Source of the DNA: Macrostomum hystrix
Taxonomy: Eukaryota; Platyhelminthes; Macrostomidae
Assembly (NCBI GenBank): GCA_950097015.1
Contig: CATNEN010000007.1
Location: 12,921,001 to 12,985,000 of the forward strand
Reading direction: 5' to 3'
Length of the DNA stretch: 64,000 nucleotides
The notes under the pieces were generated by a model. It saw nothing but the letters and a program-made list of their open reading frames with translations. It was not told the origin of the DNA and did not search any database. Both the position numbers and the translations under genes were made by a program. Of this stretch, positions 1-12,110 are shown piece after piece (position 1 is the stretch's first letter; every line of letters starts with the position of its first letter).

Positions 1-2757
1 CATGGCAGACGAATCCATGCCGGCCGCGGGCAGCGGATAGGGCGGGTGGCTGGCGCGGCTGACCAGAACGAACGCGTAGCCTCGCTCCAGCAGTAGGTGG
101 CAGCAGCGGGGCGACCACCTGGCGTGTTCTATCCAGGGGTTGTCCTCCTCGGCCCAGTGTAGGATGCGAAGGCCGCACCAATGGCAGGCAGCGGCGCCCT
201 GCGGCTGGCCGGCCAGTGGGAAGAAGCCGGCTTCGGCCAGCTGGTCGGCCGGCACTGGGCGGGATGCGACTGAGTGGCGGGCGAGCGCCTCCTGGCGACA
301 GCGGCGGTCGCTCCAGGCCGGATACTGCTTTGGGTGGTAGCGTTCGACCTCGCCATTATTGACCGCAATCTGCAGACTGCGGGAAAACATGTCAAGGTTG
401 CTGGCAATTTCCCGTTGGCAGGCGGCAGCAGCAGTGGCCGGCGACACAGGAGGGCGCGGCCGGCTGCAGAGCTGGAATAGCTGCTCAGACTCGCAGTCGG
501 GTATGGCTGAAGCCATGGCCTCCGCAGCAGCAGCAGTGTTGGCACTAAAAGTAGCCATAATCGAGGCGCTGGCAGTGTTGTCAATGAATACTGTGGTTGC
601 TACAGGAACTGATTCAGTTTCGCTGCACTCAACAGGAAGTTTTACTTCCTTGAGATCTTCTGGTGCAGGCAGGGGGATGTTGCCAACATCCAGGTCGAGC
701 AGCAGAGGGCAGGTGGCAAAGTGCAGCCGGTGGGACTCTAGCACATCCTCACCTTCATCCCAATTGAACAGAGTGCCTAGACAGAATGCACACTTCACTC
801 TGTCAGCTTCCTAAGGAGTGAATGGAGGGGCATAGGATGTGTGATATTTAGCAGCTTAATGAGTCTAAAACTTCTTTTTAAAAGACACAAAAATATACTA
901 GACCTAGTAGTGTTTCAATCAAATAGATGATTATTTAGCTAGCTAGTGAGGAGCTATAACAACAACAACAATAGCCTAGCCTTTATATTTGAACATTATT
1001 ACTAAGAAAATATATTGTATAGAATACTAGGCATTCAACTAGGCTAATCAATACTCAATAAAGAAACTATCCAAAATAGCTTAATAGGCCTACTGTTTGA
1101 AAAAAGTTAAAATGCCTAAAAGAACTTAAAAGGCCAGAAAAATGCTAAAAACATTTACTTTTTAATTCGTCAACTGGAGTCTAGGAAATACTTTACCATG
1201 TCTAAAGGTATCAATTGCTAGCTACTTAATACCTTTGTTTATATTTATGTTTGCATAGTAGATATTGCATACTAATATGTTTATATTAGTAGATAATAGA
1301 TTAGTAGATAATAGCCCTGAGCCAATTAATTATAGTTAAATCCTATTGCATATTCATAATAGAAACAGCTAGTCATTTGAAAATACATATATAAGAATCA
1401 TACATGCGCAACACCCGGCTGACCCAGCCAAACCGGCTAGGTAAAACGAGGGCCAAGCAAGGTAAGTCCCAAAAACCAATCGACCAAGCACAAAAAAATC
1501 AAAGGGGGACCAAGGGAGAAAAAAGGAAGGCGTGAAAAAAAGGAAAAGGGGAGAGAAAGAGAGAGCAAATGAGAGCAAACTAAGTTGTAAATAGAGCAAT
1601 GAAACGAACTAAGTTGCAAATGAGAGCAAAAACTAAGTCGCACAACCGGCTAAGATTTGGGAGGTTGCGCATGTATGATAAGAATGATTACTAATCAAAA
1701 TAATATTTGCCTTTCTTTTTATGTTTTAACCGATATTTTAACAGATATCAAATGAAATCAACATAAAGGATTTCTTTAAAATCTAAATTATATATAAACA
1801 AAAATTATATCATAGACATAGGCATTGCATCTAATAATTTTGCTTACGTTAATGGTCTGTTATATTATAGGATCTTATCAAAACCAGTTTACTGGCCCTA
1901 CTCACCTGCAAATAAAAAAATCCATTAGCAGCAAGTGTAGCAGGTTGTTGGCCAGTCTTGCACATTTCAACAAATGGTGTCTTTCCTTTGAGATGAAAGG
2001 ATAACAGTCGATTCTTCTCATACTTCATATCTGATATCTCAGCAGGATAATCAGGAGGCAGATGATTCTTATCAAATACTCGATTGTTAAATTGTAAAAT
2101 CTGTGCTTCACATTGCTGTGATGGCAAAGATCTTTGATTACCAATTTGCTTATAATGTTTTAATTTGGCACAGAGTTTCCAGCTGCTAGTAGGCCTACTC
2201 AATTCTATATGCTTTTTTAGCTGATCCAGTTGTTTCCTTTCATGGTCTATAGCAAGGTTTCTATTCAATGCAATGATAATGAAGTCAAGAATTCCAATTC
2301 CTGTTCCCATAGATGTCGACTTTTTGCTGAAAAATCCAGATATCCTCTTGTCTCCTTGAGCTTTCAGGTAAGTTTTGAGAGTACTAATATGTATCAGTAT
2401 GGTGTACCAATCAAACAACCTTGCTGCTGGTAGTAAATGGAGATCTTTACCTGATTCGATGATACTAAAACCAGAACTTGAATTTATTTCAGAGTCGTCC
2501 TTGTCTTCAAGTTCAACTTCATGTTGAAGTTGCTGAGACTTCGATAGTGAGTCACCAGTTGCTTTCACACCATAACTGCTGGAATCACGATTCGAATCAA
2601 TTCGTTGCCACGTTTCATCTCTTTTGATATTTTGATGCGCGTTCTTCTGTTCACTCGCATGATTTGGATGCACTGCCAGTAGGCTTACGTCTAAACTCTC
2701 GGAGATTGAATGGTGATGCTGGGCGCAATCGAATTGAATATTACTTTCAGCAGCCAT
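1..2757 (-). CDS. IAP-like protein with two BIR domains (3' end beyond window)
   Basis: Two exons are visible: 2757-1906 (284 codons) and 810-1 (270 codons, running off the window). Joining them at the donor GTGAGT (1905-1900) and the acceptor AG (812-811) is phase 0 and restores a complete BIR domain. Its first half (about residues 243-284, containing RLLSF and NGFFYLQ) is in exon 1. Its zinc half is in exon 2: C291-x2-C294-x16-H311-x6-C318. A second BIR lies at about 439-525, with C493-x2-C496-x16-H513-x6-C520. BIR proteins of the IAP family bind and inhibit caspases or act as ubiquitin ligases; whether a RING follows cannot be seen. The N-terminal 240 residues are acidic or polar and unrecognised. 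The start is the first ATG of the open frame; an upstream exon is possible. The BIR assignment is secure from the spacing of zinc ligands; the precise family member is not. Confidence 0.88.
811..1905 (-). other. Intron of the BIR gene
   Basis: AT-rich intron of 1,095 bases with a GTGAGT donor and a CTCCTTAG acceptor on the minus strand. It carries a MITE (separate entry). It also contains a homopurine run at about 1500-1570, which lies within the MITE. Short open frames here lack any family similarity. Confidence 0.8.
1399..1677. mobile_element. MITE with 14-bp terminal inverted repeats and 8-bp TSD
   Basis: The 279-base element begins CATACATGCGCAAC and ends with its reverse complement GTTGCGCATGTATG. 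It is flanked on both sides by the same eight bases, ATAAGAAT (1391-1398 and 1678-1685). An 8-bp target duplication fits hAT-like or Merlin-like non-autonomous DNA transposons. There is no coding capacity. The inside is purine-rich on the plus strand (about 1490-1640). Confidence 0.85.
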
Positions 2758-3096
2758 TCCCAGTAAAATAATTTTAAGGAAGTCAAAGTCAAACCCTCAG
2801 ATTGGCCATGGGTAATCCTTTTGATTTCCAGTAGCTAGCTATTGTTGATACGAACATGGAACTTTCGTTCATAAGTTAACCAGCGGGTAACCCATGGTTG
2901 ATCCACGGAAAAACCGTTAATATATATATTATAAATAAACTTTAATTTTTAACAGTTTTAAAACTGTTTTAAAACAAAATATATCTGTAGTATTTTATAA
3001 ATTAAAAATTTATTGTTTCTTACAGGAAATAATAAGAAAAAATTAACGCAACCTGTTTTAATGCCTAGCATATCGACAAAGTAATGTGTCGAAAGG
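2758..3096. other. Spacer upstream of the BIR gene
   Basis: AT-rich sequence that should contain the promoter of the BIR gene. I see no coding frame, TATA element or repeat I can defend. Confidence 0.4.
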
Positions 3097-3550
3097 CAGC
3101 CGTGTTGACGACTCTTGGGCTACATCGAACATGCGCGACGGTCGCCTAATAGGCAACTCCAAACATGTTCTTTGTTCCGAGAACATGTTCTTTTAAATTA
3201 ATAAGGCTACTTAATGTATATTAAATACCGCTAGGTGAAGAAAAAATAATGAAGAAAAAACTATGCCTTCCTTGGCATGAGGTCAACAAACAAGACAGAG
3301 TTAAACCATACTATGTATAGTAATATCCTAGTTCACCAGCACTTAACGTACATATTAGCCAGCAATATAGTTTTCTCTCAACGGCGCATTTAGCACGTAG
3401 CTACATATATATTTTTTACATTACGAAGCCTTATAAATTAAAAAGAACATGTTCTCGGAACAAATAACATGTTCTGATTTGCCCATTAGGCAACCGTCGC
3501 GCATGTTCGATTACCGTTTCTTAGACCCTATCTCTGTCAACACGGGTGCG
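3097..3550. mobile_element. Foldback/MITE-like element with about 120-bp inverted arms
   Basis: The left arm (about 3097-3219) and right arm (about 3418-3550) are imperfect inverted repeats. Shared blocks include TCGAACATGCGCGACGGT, GTTCCGAGAACATGTTCTTT and ATAAGGCT. Each arm carries the perfect palindrome AGAACATGTTCT or a near copy. The central ~200 bases are unique and AT-rich. No convincing target-site duplication was found, so the exact ends are uncertain. It is a non-coding inverted-repeat element and could form a long hairpin. Confidence 0.7.
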
Positions 3551-3994
3551 AAAGGAAAGGAAACAGCTTTTATTTAATGCAGCAACCTGCGAGCGCGACG
3601 GATTTGTACTTAGGATGTTATACCGTATTGCCCATTCCCAAAACTTTTACAGGAAGTATAAGTAAAAAATCCACTGCAATTATAATATACTAGCAAGGTA
3701 TTATTAGCAGTTATACTACTAGCTAGGTGGTATAACTACTATTGCCTATTGTATAACTGCTGTTGTCCTCGGCAATTTCTTTTAAACATTTTAGGACGAC
3801 TACGTTTCCAGTACTAGTACTATAGTACTAAACTCAAGTACTAAAAAATCAACAACTAGATTAATTATCCACAACAAAAAATAAAATAAAAGAAAATGAC
3901 CTTAGAAAAAAAATTGAAGACATTTATTTCTTATTGTGGTAAGCAGGATAATTCATATCCGACTTGCTCATTTCCTCGACCTCCTTCGGGACCA
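3551..3994. other. Non-coding spacer
   Basis: AT-rich; short runs of TA/ACT repeats around 3670-3850. No gene or recognisable element. Confidence 0.4.
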
Positions 3995-4285
3995 TCATAC
4001 CTCCACCTGAAGCCATTGAGATTTTTTTCCAGAATGCCAATCGGTGAAAATCTTTATCGCCCATTGAGACTTCTTCCTAGTCGTTTCAGGTGATGACTCG
4101 ATGATCGCCCTTTCGATATCGTCTTCCGATAGAACCTTGTATCTTGAAGGCCGCTCGTCAAAGGTAGCTTGTTTGTTTTCTTCACCGACGACGAAGTTTA
4201 ACAATTCTTTATCAATCTCGAGATCTGGTGGCAGAATATCCAATAGTTCACTGTCCATGTTTCGTGAATCGTTCCAGCTATGCAA
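3995..4285 (-). pseudogene. N-terminal fragment of a Crypton-type (DUF3504-like) recombinase, inverted
   Basis: A 96-codon frame on the minus strand. It contains a helical segment with SEDDIERAII followed by TTRKKSQWAIKIFTDW. This resembles the N-terminal part of Crypton-derived tyrosine recombinases and their domesticated relatives (KIAA1958/QRICH1/ZMYM group), which precedes the core-binding domain. The matching downstream part of the protein lies on the opposite strand from about 4395, so the two pieces are head to head. That suggests an internal inversion or a composite of two copies. The frame ends at 3995 with no continuation. Similarity is judged by eye. Confidence 0.55.
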
Positions 4286-4394
4286 ATGCTGCGCCTTTCT
4301 TTTCCTGTCGTTTTATAGTCTTGCTCTTGCCAAATTTTCTAAAACTTCTTTAAATTCGTTCAAAAATTCGATCAAATTCTTCAAAAAACTCTGG

Positions 4395-5457
4395 TGGACC
4401 AGAAACTGCCGGTCAACATCGAAACAATGCCGATCCGCTATCTTTGTGCCTATATGCGGCTGTGGTTTGTGTCACTGAGGACTCAGGAAGGCAAGCCATA
4501 ACGCTGTCCGAAGTCTGGTGTGCTTCAGGGCGTCTATTCATCGGTACGTGCTGGAGACAAGGAACGTGCGAATTATAGTTAACACCGAATTTTTGTCATT
4601 TGAACGGACGTACAAGGCATGCCTGATGACGGCTCTGAGGGAGAAAACGTCTATTGGCAATGCGTCTACGTACTGTCCAATTGATGACTCTGACTTCCAT
4701 AGGCTGCGTGTGTATTTCGACCGTACGACACCGACGCGTCTACAATTCGAGGTTCTGTTTAAAATCGTGTACGGATTCGGCCTCAGGGGCCGTGAGTGGC
4801 TGAGGGGATTGACGAAGGCCGACGTGAGGATTGACGAATGCGATGGAGTTCGATATATCGACTTGGTGAAGGATGGTGTGGAGAAGACAGTAACGGCGGA
4901 CGACCCAACCACACGAAAGTCGATCATTTTGGCCGAAAAGCCGACTGACCCGAATACGTATCCGGTTCGTGCGATGGAGATGTACCTGGCAAAAATACCA
5001 GATGACGTCGGTTGTCTGTGGCCTAAACCGCTGGAACGAGGGTTTTCCATGGAAGGTTTCTGGTACCACAAGAGCCTTGTACTTGGCAAACACTGGCTTA
5101 ATGAGTTCATGAAGAAATTGTGTGAGCTGGCTGGACTGAGCAATCGTGCGCACACCAATCATTGCATATGCGCCTCCGTTGTAACCAAACTTGATGGAGG
5201 ATGGCGTCAGCGTTTCCGAGATTCAAGCCGTGACCGGTCACAAACGAGCGGAGAGCGTTGAACATTATAACAAGAGATTGAAGTTCTCCAAAAAGTCAAC
5301 CTATCCCGAGCAATCAGTGGGCGACTCTCTGACACTGCGGAACACACCCTGGCATCGGCTGGTCAGACCGCCAGCAACGCGGGAACAAGTTCGACTGCTG
5401 GATGCATCGTACTGCAACAAAATACGACTGCGTTGGGCATGCCTGGGTCAATTGTAG
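4395..5457 (+). pseudogene. Crypton-type tyrosine recombinase, frameshifted and missing a catalytic Arg
   Basis: The open pieces read in order through at least two frameshifts, near 4498 and near 5195-5210. The catalytic-domain landmarks are: GLRGREWLRGLTKADV (first catalytic Arg region, near 4780), HTNHCICAS (near 5155; in the family this is H-x-x-R) and TGHKRAESVEHYNK (near 5240, with the second His and the Tyr nucleophile). In the HxxR box the Arg is Cys (TGC), as expected from CpG decay of CGC. Cryptons move by tyrosine recombination rather than by DDE transposase. The frameshifts and lost Arg say this copy is dead. A domesticated DUF3504 gene is less likely because the frame is broken. 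Confidence 0.72.
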
Positions 5458-5710
5458 CTAACCAGGGCGTATCGATTGGTGCCAACTAGGCGAGAGTTTT
5501 TGAGAACTGCAAATTTGAGAATTGCACATTCAACATTACACCACGTTAACTGACAGATGTAACTATTGAGGTAACTATTGATGAACTCTCCAGCCAAATA
5601 TCATTTTGAGCTTCCAAGCGTTATTTACTGAATTATTTCGTTTACTTCGTGTTTCATTCCTGTTGTGTTTGGTCTTGTGTTTGTTGGCAGTGAAATATAC
5701 AGTGTAAGAA

Positions 5711-6010
5711 GTGGCTATAAGCTTTCAGCTGCAACGCCCGTCCACCATCCTGCGCCAGCGACGACTTCGACTAGCGGGCCACGTCATTCGGGCCGAAAGC
5801 TACTGCCGCCAGCCCGCCCAGGACGTCCTTCTGCTCACCCTGCAGGGCCCGTTCAGGCGCGGCCAGGCTCGGACCCGCCGCTACGTCGACTGCCTGCTGA
5901 GCGACGCCAGGGCGCCCGACACTGCCTCCGGCGCGGACCATGTTCGCGCGCTGGCTCTGCGGCGCATCATTTGACGCCGCCCCCCTGACGTTTGGGGCTT
6001 GCGTATTTTG
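5711..6010 (+). mobile_element. 3' end of a non-LTR retrotransposon (LINE fragment)
   Basis: An open frame ending at 5974 reads QRRLRLAGHVIRAES, then FRRGQARTRRYVDCLLSD. This is the arrangement seen at the C-terminus of many LINE reverse transcriptases (a gap-repaired 'RRLRxxGHxxR' helix then a basic RRG motif). The sequence ends in a T/G-rich tail (TTGTTG repeats, about 6008-6031), as 5'-truncated LINE copies do. A possible short TSD (TATAAG, about 5716 and 6029) is too short to rely on. Confidence 0.6.
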
Positions 6011-6031
6011 TTGTTTTTTGTTGTTGTTATA

Positions 6032-7236
6032 AGTGATGAATTGAATATAATTGAAATATGCTTCAACCATAGACAGTGACGGCGGACAAATGTGTGGCGT
6101 TTCAACCGCGTTGCAAGACAGCCAGCTTAAACCCATAACAATTCTTCTCTGAATTTGCTTTTAGAAAGCATTTGCTTTCAGAAGATTGAAAATTTTTGGT
6201 GTAATACTGGATTTTTGTGAAGTAGTCTGAACTTCGCTTTTTGAAGTAGTTTTTTATGCTAAAGAATAAACTGTAACTGATCCTCAATCCATTGATCTCA
6301 TCGAACAATCAGCACCTGCGATCATGAAAGCCATCGCATGCAATTTCAGCAGTGAATTTATGAATTCTGCCTTGATCCCGACTGTTGAACGCAAGTTGGG
6401 CACTCAAGTCAAGTAGCATGACCGGTTACATTATTACTAAGGTAATACACGTTCGATATTTTACACCTAAAATGCTTTAGCCTCAGCCCATGAGCTAAGT
6501 TGCATCTAAAAACTTGAGATAGTTGGGAACCTTCATGGCTTGTATGCCCGGCACAGGTGCATGCTGAAGTTCTCTTCTAGACTGTTTTCTAATGCTTAAA
6601 AATGTTTTATTGAAGAAGTCGCATCAAACGAAAAGTTTCCGATCATGAAGGCGTGAGTTCGCATCGCTGCACTTTTGTAATCTGTAGATTATCGAGACAC
6701 GTGCCATAATAGAATAGAACAAGTATGAACATCTGACAGGCTAGACACTTAAGCATATGCAACAGGCGGAGTTCAGCTAGAACTAAGCCCCGAGAAATAC
6801 AACAGAATAAATCTGCTGTGTTTCACTGCCGGTTGGGGGCACTGCGAGAGTTATCGAATCAGCCAAGATGGATCGGGCTTAACCGTTCAGCAAAAACTCA
6901 AAAAGTGAGTCAAAGGGAACTCGGCAGCTCGGAATTCTGTGATTGAATTCAAAATAAAGTAATAGAAAAGATTTGTGAAGATAGCCATAGCATTAAAAAA
7001 AGGTCATTGGTAACATTCCTTCAGCCAGACTGTGCAAAGATAACAAGTACGCAAGCTCGCATTGAACAGACCAGCATGCTGCTCAGCAAGGAAAATTTGA
7101 TTATCAGTTAGGCGGACAGCCGCGAGTCGCACTGCTTAGGCAGCTTTGACGCAAGAAATAAAATTCGAGGCTTTGAACTTTAGTGAGCGGATTTTCTTAG
7201 TGCTTCAGGTAATCTTGTGTGTTTGCAGTCCATCCG
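6032..7236. other. Non-coding spacer 3' of ARMC9
   Basis: About 1.2 kb of moderately AT-rich sequence containing the expected 3' region of ARMC9. I see no conserved frame, repeat or RNA gene. Confidence 0.4.
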
Positions 7237-10200
7237 TTACTTTCGCTGCTGCCCGGAACTGCCGGGCCGAGTCCTTGGCAGCGCGTGCGACTTGGTCGGC
7301 TCAGGCGTGCGCGGCAGCTTCGGCCGGCTGACAAATGCTTCGTCGGCCTTTCCCCCGCCACCGCCGTTGCCATCGCCGCCACCTCCGGCAGTGCCAGTCC
7401 GCGCCTTGCGATCGCCCTGCCCAGTCCGCGGTCGGCTGTCTGTGCTCACTGGTCTAGAATCCCCGCCAGTTCTGGGCCTCCTGGCCGTGTCCTGCCGCTG
7501 CTGCTGTTGCTGCTGCTGGCTGCTTTCTAGCTCCTCCATCTCCAATGCCTGCAGGCCTCCCGACTTGCCTGCCCTCGTTGGAGGCCGGTTGCCGGGTGTC
7601 ACTGGCCGAGTCAGCAGCTCGCCCGAGGCCGCCGCAGCCGAGCCTGCCGCTTGCAGCTGCTGTGGCGAGTAGTTTTTGAGCAGGGCCTCGCCCGATGGTG
7701 AGTGCGTCACCGAGTCGTCGCGATCCACGTCAGGCTCTGCAACATAGATTTTACAGTCAAATAGCAGGAGATAAATATTACAAAAGAAGTCCACAGAATC
7801 CGACAATGATGCTAAACTGAAACACAAAATTCTAGTATTAACCTGTGCAATTTTAATTCCCCAATAAAAAACTCGCCGGTCACATAGGATCCTGCTTGAA
7901 CTCCTTGGAAATCTGAAGGGACTCCTAGATTAAAGATCTGAGTCAATGCCCACAGAGGAGCTGCGCCAACTCACCAATCACGTCCGCCTCCTCATCCTCG
8001 TCATCATCGGGCTCGGCTTCGTCCTCGGAGTCGCGCAAGTCGGCCTCCTCTTCAGAGTTGAGCTGGCGGATAATGAACTCCAGCTGACGGTTCATGTCGG
8101 GCGAGTCCTCTTTGATGAAGCAGTTTAGCACCGCCTCCAGGTCCATGGCGCGGGCTTCAGCTCGGATGGACGGCACCGCCAGGATGCTGTAGAGAGCACC
8201 GTTCACGTAAGGCAGGATGTCACGATTCTCGTGGCCCAATAAGTCGCTGAGCACCTTCAGCACCTTCCTGGCGCGCGGTGGTGAGCAGTACTTCTTGCCC
8301 GCAGTGCGCAGGCAAAGGTTCATAAGCAGCGCAACTGTGTACTCCAAACCGTAGTCGCTGAGGCCGTCATGTTCAGCGAGCTGGTCAGCCAGCCAGTCGA
8401 TGAGGTCGCGCCTGATCATACCCGTCTGCATGCGCCGGCGAAGGCTCAGCTTCTGCAGAGCGCCCACCAGCTGGTCGCGGACAGCTGGTACCCCGGCCTG
8501 CGGCGAGGAAGTATTGAGGAGATCGGATGCCTGTACTGTACTTAAAGTAAAGGGCTCTTCTGCACAAGACAGCGTAAGAAACTCGTTACTCGCCATCCGC
8601 AGGCAGTGAGAAACATTTCTCGATTGCGAAATATTGTCTTATATTTGCGTAATCGAAATAATTTTAAGTGCAAGAATCTTCCCAGGTTTTTCAGCAAACA
8701 GAGTTTGTGTTACAGTAATGCAATAGTAAAACGATCCAAGTTTTCAACAAAAAATCACCACGGCCATATATCAGTTTATTTCTGTTGATTGCCTCAAGAA
8801 CAAAAGCCTCGTCTCGCCTCACCTGATCCTCTGGTGGGTCCCTGCAGAGTTGCACCAGCGCCTGCAACAGACTGTCGCTGGCTTGGCCAGATGTAAGGTA
8901 GGTCCGGCCGCGGCAGACAGAGGCAAAGGCGTTGAGCAGTCGCCCGGCAGACTCTCGCACTCGTTTGTCACTAGAGCGCAGGCAGCCCAGTAGCAGAGGT
9001 GGCGGATCCGCCTGGCCCGCCATCCCCAGAAGGTCGTAGGATACCCACTGACCCACGCAGCGCTGTCTGGCCTCTCCCTCTGCTCGGGTGACGCGCCACC
9101 TTAGCGCCTGGAGGAGTCCAGCTCGCAGAGCGTCGTCAGAGCCGCCGAGATCCCTCCGCAGTCGATCGTAGTCAATGGCACCAGCGGCGACCAGCGCGGA
9201 TGCTGGTCGAGCAGAGGCCGGCACTGCGGCGGGGACCGCTGCTGCTCGGCCAGAATCGCGGACGCTCTGCCTCAGCGCCTGGCCGGCTGAGCCAGGCCGC
9301 GTGAGGTCCAGGCTGCCTGTCTGGGCCTGGAACAGCCGTGCGCAGATCTGCTGCAGGAACTGGGGGCTCACCGGCCGGCCCTGCAGCGACGCCTCTAGCG
9401 TGTCCACCAGCTCGGCAGTGATGCCGATGAGGTTATGGTAATCTGCCTGAACCTTGTTGTGCCGCCTAACGTATTGTGTTGCTCTTCTTTCAGCTTCCAC
9501 AAGTTGCGCCTGTAGGATATTTTTGTATAATTTGTCACCATTTGCACCATTTCAAATAAATATGAGATAAGGAACAAGGGCCTAAGTAGTTAAATTTAGT
9601 AGTCCATGATGAGGAGAAGCAGGGAAACATTAATAAACAGAAGCATAGGAAGCTGAAAGTCACCTGCAAGTCGGCCGCAGAGCCGCCGTCGGAGCCGGAG
9701 CCGCCGCCTCTATACAGCTCGAACAGGCGGCACTGGTTCCGCTCCGAGTCCAGAACCATGGCCAGAAAGCGCTCTAGCCGCAGCTGCAGCTCCGGCACCC
9801 AGCGGTCGCTGAAGACATCCCGAAAGCTGGGGTGACTACGCGGGTCCGGAACGTACGGCAGGGCGTAAAAGGGAAGGAATTCGGTCGTCTGGCTCAGCTG
9901 AGCGCCTTTCGTCTCCAGGAAGTGCCGGAAGTCAGCGACGGCTTCATCGTCGGTGACGCCCTCGTGCCTCACCTGATTCGGAAGATTGATGGGATTCGAC
10001 TTAAAACACCCCACAAGGACTCAAGAACAATAGAATTGTGAATTATGGCACCAATTGTAACTATGAAATGGAAAGGATAAATGCGCACTGAATAAGTGGC
10101 GAAGTAAATGTGCAGGTAGAATTCTAGCTTCTGGGCCACCGAGTCGGCCTGGCGAATCTTGTGGCTCAACTGCTGCTCCCACAGCTGGAAGAAGGCCTCC

Positions 10201-10421
10201 CTCTCTCCCTTGTGAAAGTGGCGCAGCATAGTCTTCTGTGCAGTGACCGACGCAGAGTTGGTGCGCAGAGCTGCGGGCACGCTGGGCACCGGCTTGCTGC
10301 GCTCGGCGCACTCTCGGTCAAAAGCTGCAGAGGTCTGGTCATAGCCCAGGCTCTCCAGGTATTCCTTCACGATGTTGTTTAACTCCGTTTCATAAGCCAC
10401 CGTCGACACAAAGGCTGACAT
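7237..10421 (-). CDS. ARMC9: LisH domain-containing protein ARMC9
   Basis: Five exons: 10421-10089, 9972-9664, 9509-8823, 8497-7975 and 7736-7237, all with GT-AG borders and compatible phases. They total 2,352 bases, i.e. 783 residues (human about 818). The N-terminus carries the LisH segment ([15 protein letters not shown]). Next come family landmarks [51 protein letters not shown] and the armadillo-like region ([38 protein letters not shown]). An acidic stretch and a low-complexity tail with a Gln run follow. ARMC9 acts at the ciliary base and centriole and is linked to Joubert syndrome in humans. The start ATG lies 3 bases after a CTGCAG acceptor-like site. A very close family match across every exon makes the call firm. 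Confidence 0.95.
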
Positions 10422-12110
10422 CACTGCAGCGGAGGCTGAAGGACCAATTCCGAGCATATGTATAAATTTTGTTGTAAAAAATGGTTAGAAAAATGATAGG
10501 CCTAACCATAAATCAGTTGGTTCAATATAGATCAATATGGTTCCATTTATTCAACCCTATATGGTTCAGCTGAAAAAAAGAAATACGGACCTGCGAGAGA
10601 AAAAACATTATTTTTATAATGATAAAATTAGTATTTAAAACTAAGTAAGGTAACTTAGTAGTAACCTAGACTTCCTAACTAAGGTAATAGTGATGATGCT
10701 TAATTGCAAAAGAATATCTGAGAATAAAATAAACGGCATAGTTTCCTTCATAATAGTCCTTATCACTACATTTCGTGATGCCAAAGCTGACCCAAAGTAT
10801 CGAAAAAATCGAAACCATTTGTTTTCGCGTATTGCTTTCGGTAAGTCAAGTTAACCAATACAAGATTAGCAACTTCAAAGGTAAAGTCCAAGAAACAACA
10901 AAATGCCATGCCGGCAAGGTTGGAATTTTATATTTCCAAGATGACAATTAAACTATAATAGTAGAATGCGCCACATTAAGCTTGTATCAAAAGGGTGTTC
11001 TTTTTTTAAGAACGATTCTTGAGAATTGCTCATTTTTCACGATACTTTGCTTTCTGATCGTAATTTGAATTTGTATTCACTGTACTAATAGCTTACATTA
11101 CATTTATAAAAAGAATTACATTCCAATCTTGAATATCTGCTGTTGGGAATGAAAATCCAAAAATAAGTTTGTTTTCTTATTTTAACTGTTTAAAAAGTTA
11201 CGAAAGTTAAAGACAAAACTACACACACATTCAATAAAAAACTTTCTTTTAATCACTGACATTTAGTTTTACTATTTACAATAAGTTGTGCCAGTGAAAT
11301 CCGCGAAATTAAAATTGTAACACGTGTTTATGTTTTATTTCTCTGTTTAAAAGTGTTAATCAAATACTTAGAGTGTGCTATTGCATTTAGAATTTGATTT
11401 TGGCGTTTGAAAGATGCCTCAGCGAAATATGTACATTATGCTTTCATTACTTGACAGTACTTTTCCTCAAGAACAGTTTTCTTACAGTATTTCTTAACTT
11501 GGATGACTTTCGATTTTTATTTTATTAATCCCTTTCTGCAAAAAATACACCATTTATGAGAAAAATAAATAAAATTAAAGTTAAGCTTGTTATTGTGACA
11601 AAAAATATAAAATTATGTTTTTATCCATATTTCATTGACAGACATTTATAACCGTTTTCGTTTTTATTTAGCTATACCAGTTGTCACTAAGGCTTTGCTT
11701 TTTTAGTAATATTTCAATTTTCCTAAATTAATATTAGCAATAGCTAGTAGAATATTTTAGTCATTGTATCAGTCCTAGACTAGCTAGTTATCCTATTCTT
11801 ATTTGTGTTTATGTCTCTAGCAAATCATTTGTATATTATATTTATATACTTAAATTTAGGTAGCTATGTAACTAAGCTATATGACAAAATTTGATAAGAC
11901 ATCTTCTAGATGACAATTCTAAGTGAATGTTGGTTTTCTTGTGTAACCAAATGAAATGGTCAAGTGCTTACCAAACTCAGTGCTTGTTTACATGGCTTTT
12001 AGCTAGCTATTGTTTGTAAAATAAAAACCCTTTGATTGCTAACAGTTATTAAAATTGAAAAAATGAATGCTTTCATTTTATAGTGACTTTATATGGAAAT
12101 GATAAGGTCA
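10422..12110. other. Long AT-rich spacer between ARMC9 and NUBPL
   Basis: About 1.7 kb, strongly AT-rich, with no open frame of note and no repeat structure I can name. It should contain the upstream region of ARMC9. Confidence 0.4.

Noticed and set aside
1369-1643. Minus-strand frames rich in Leu/Phe/Ser in the BIR gene intron
   Set aside because: Translation of the homopurine/pyrimidine stretch within the MITE.
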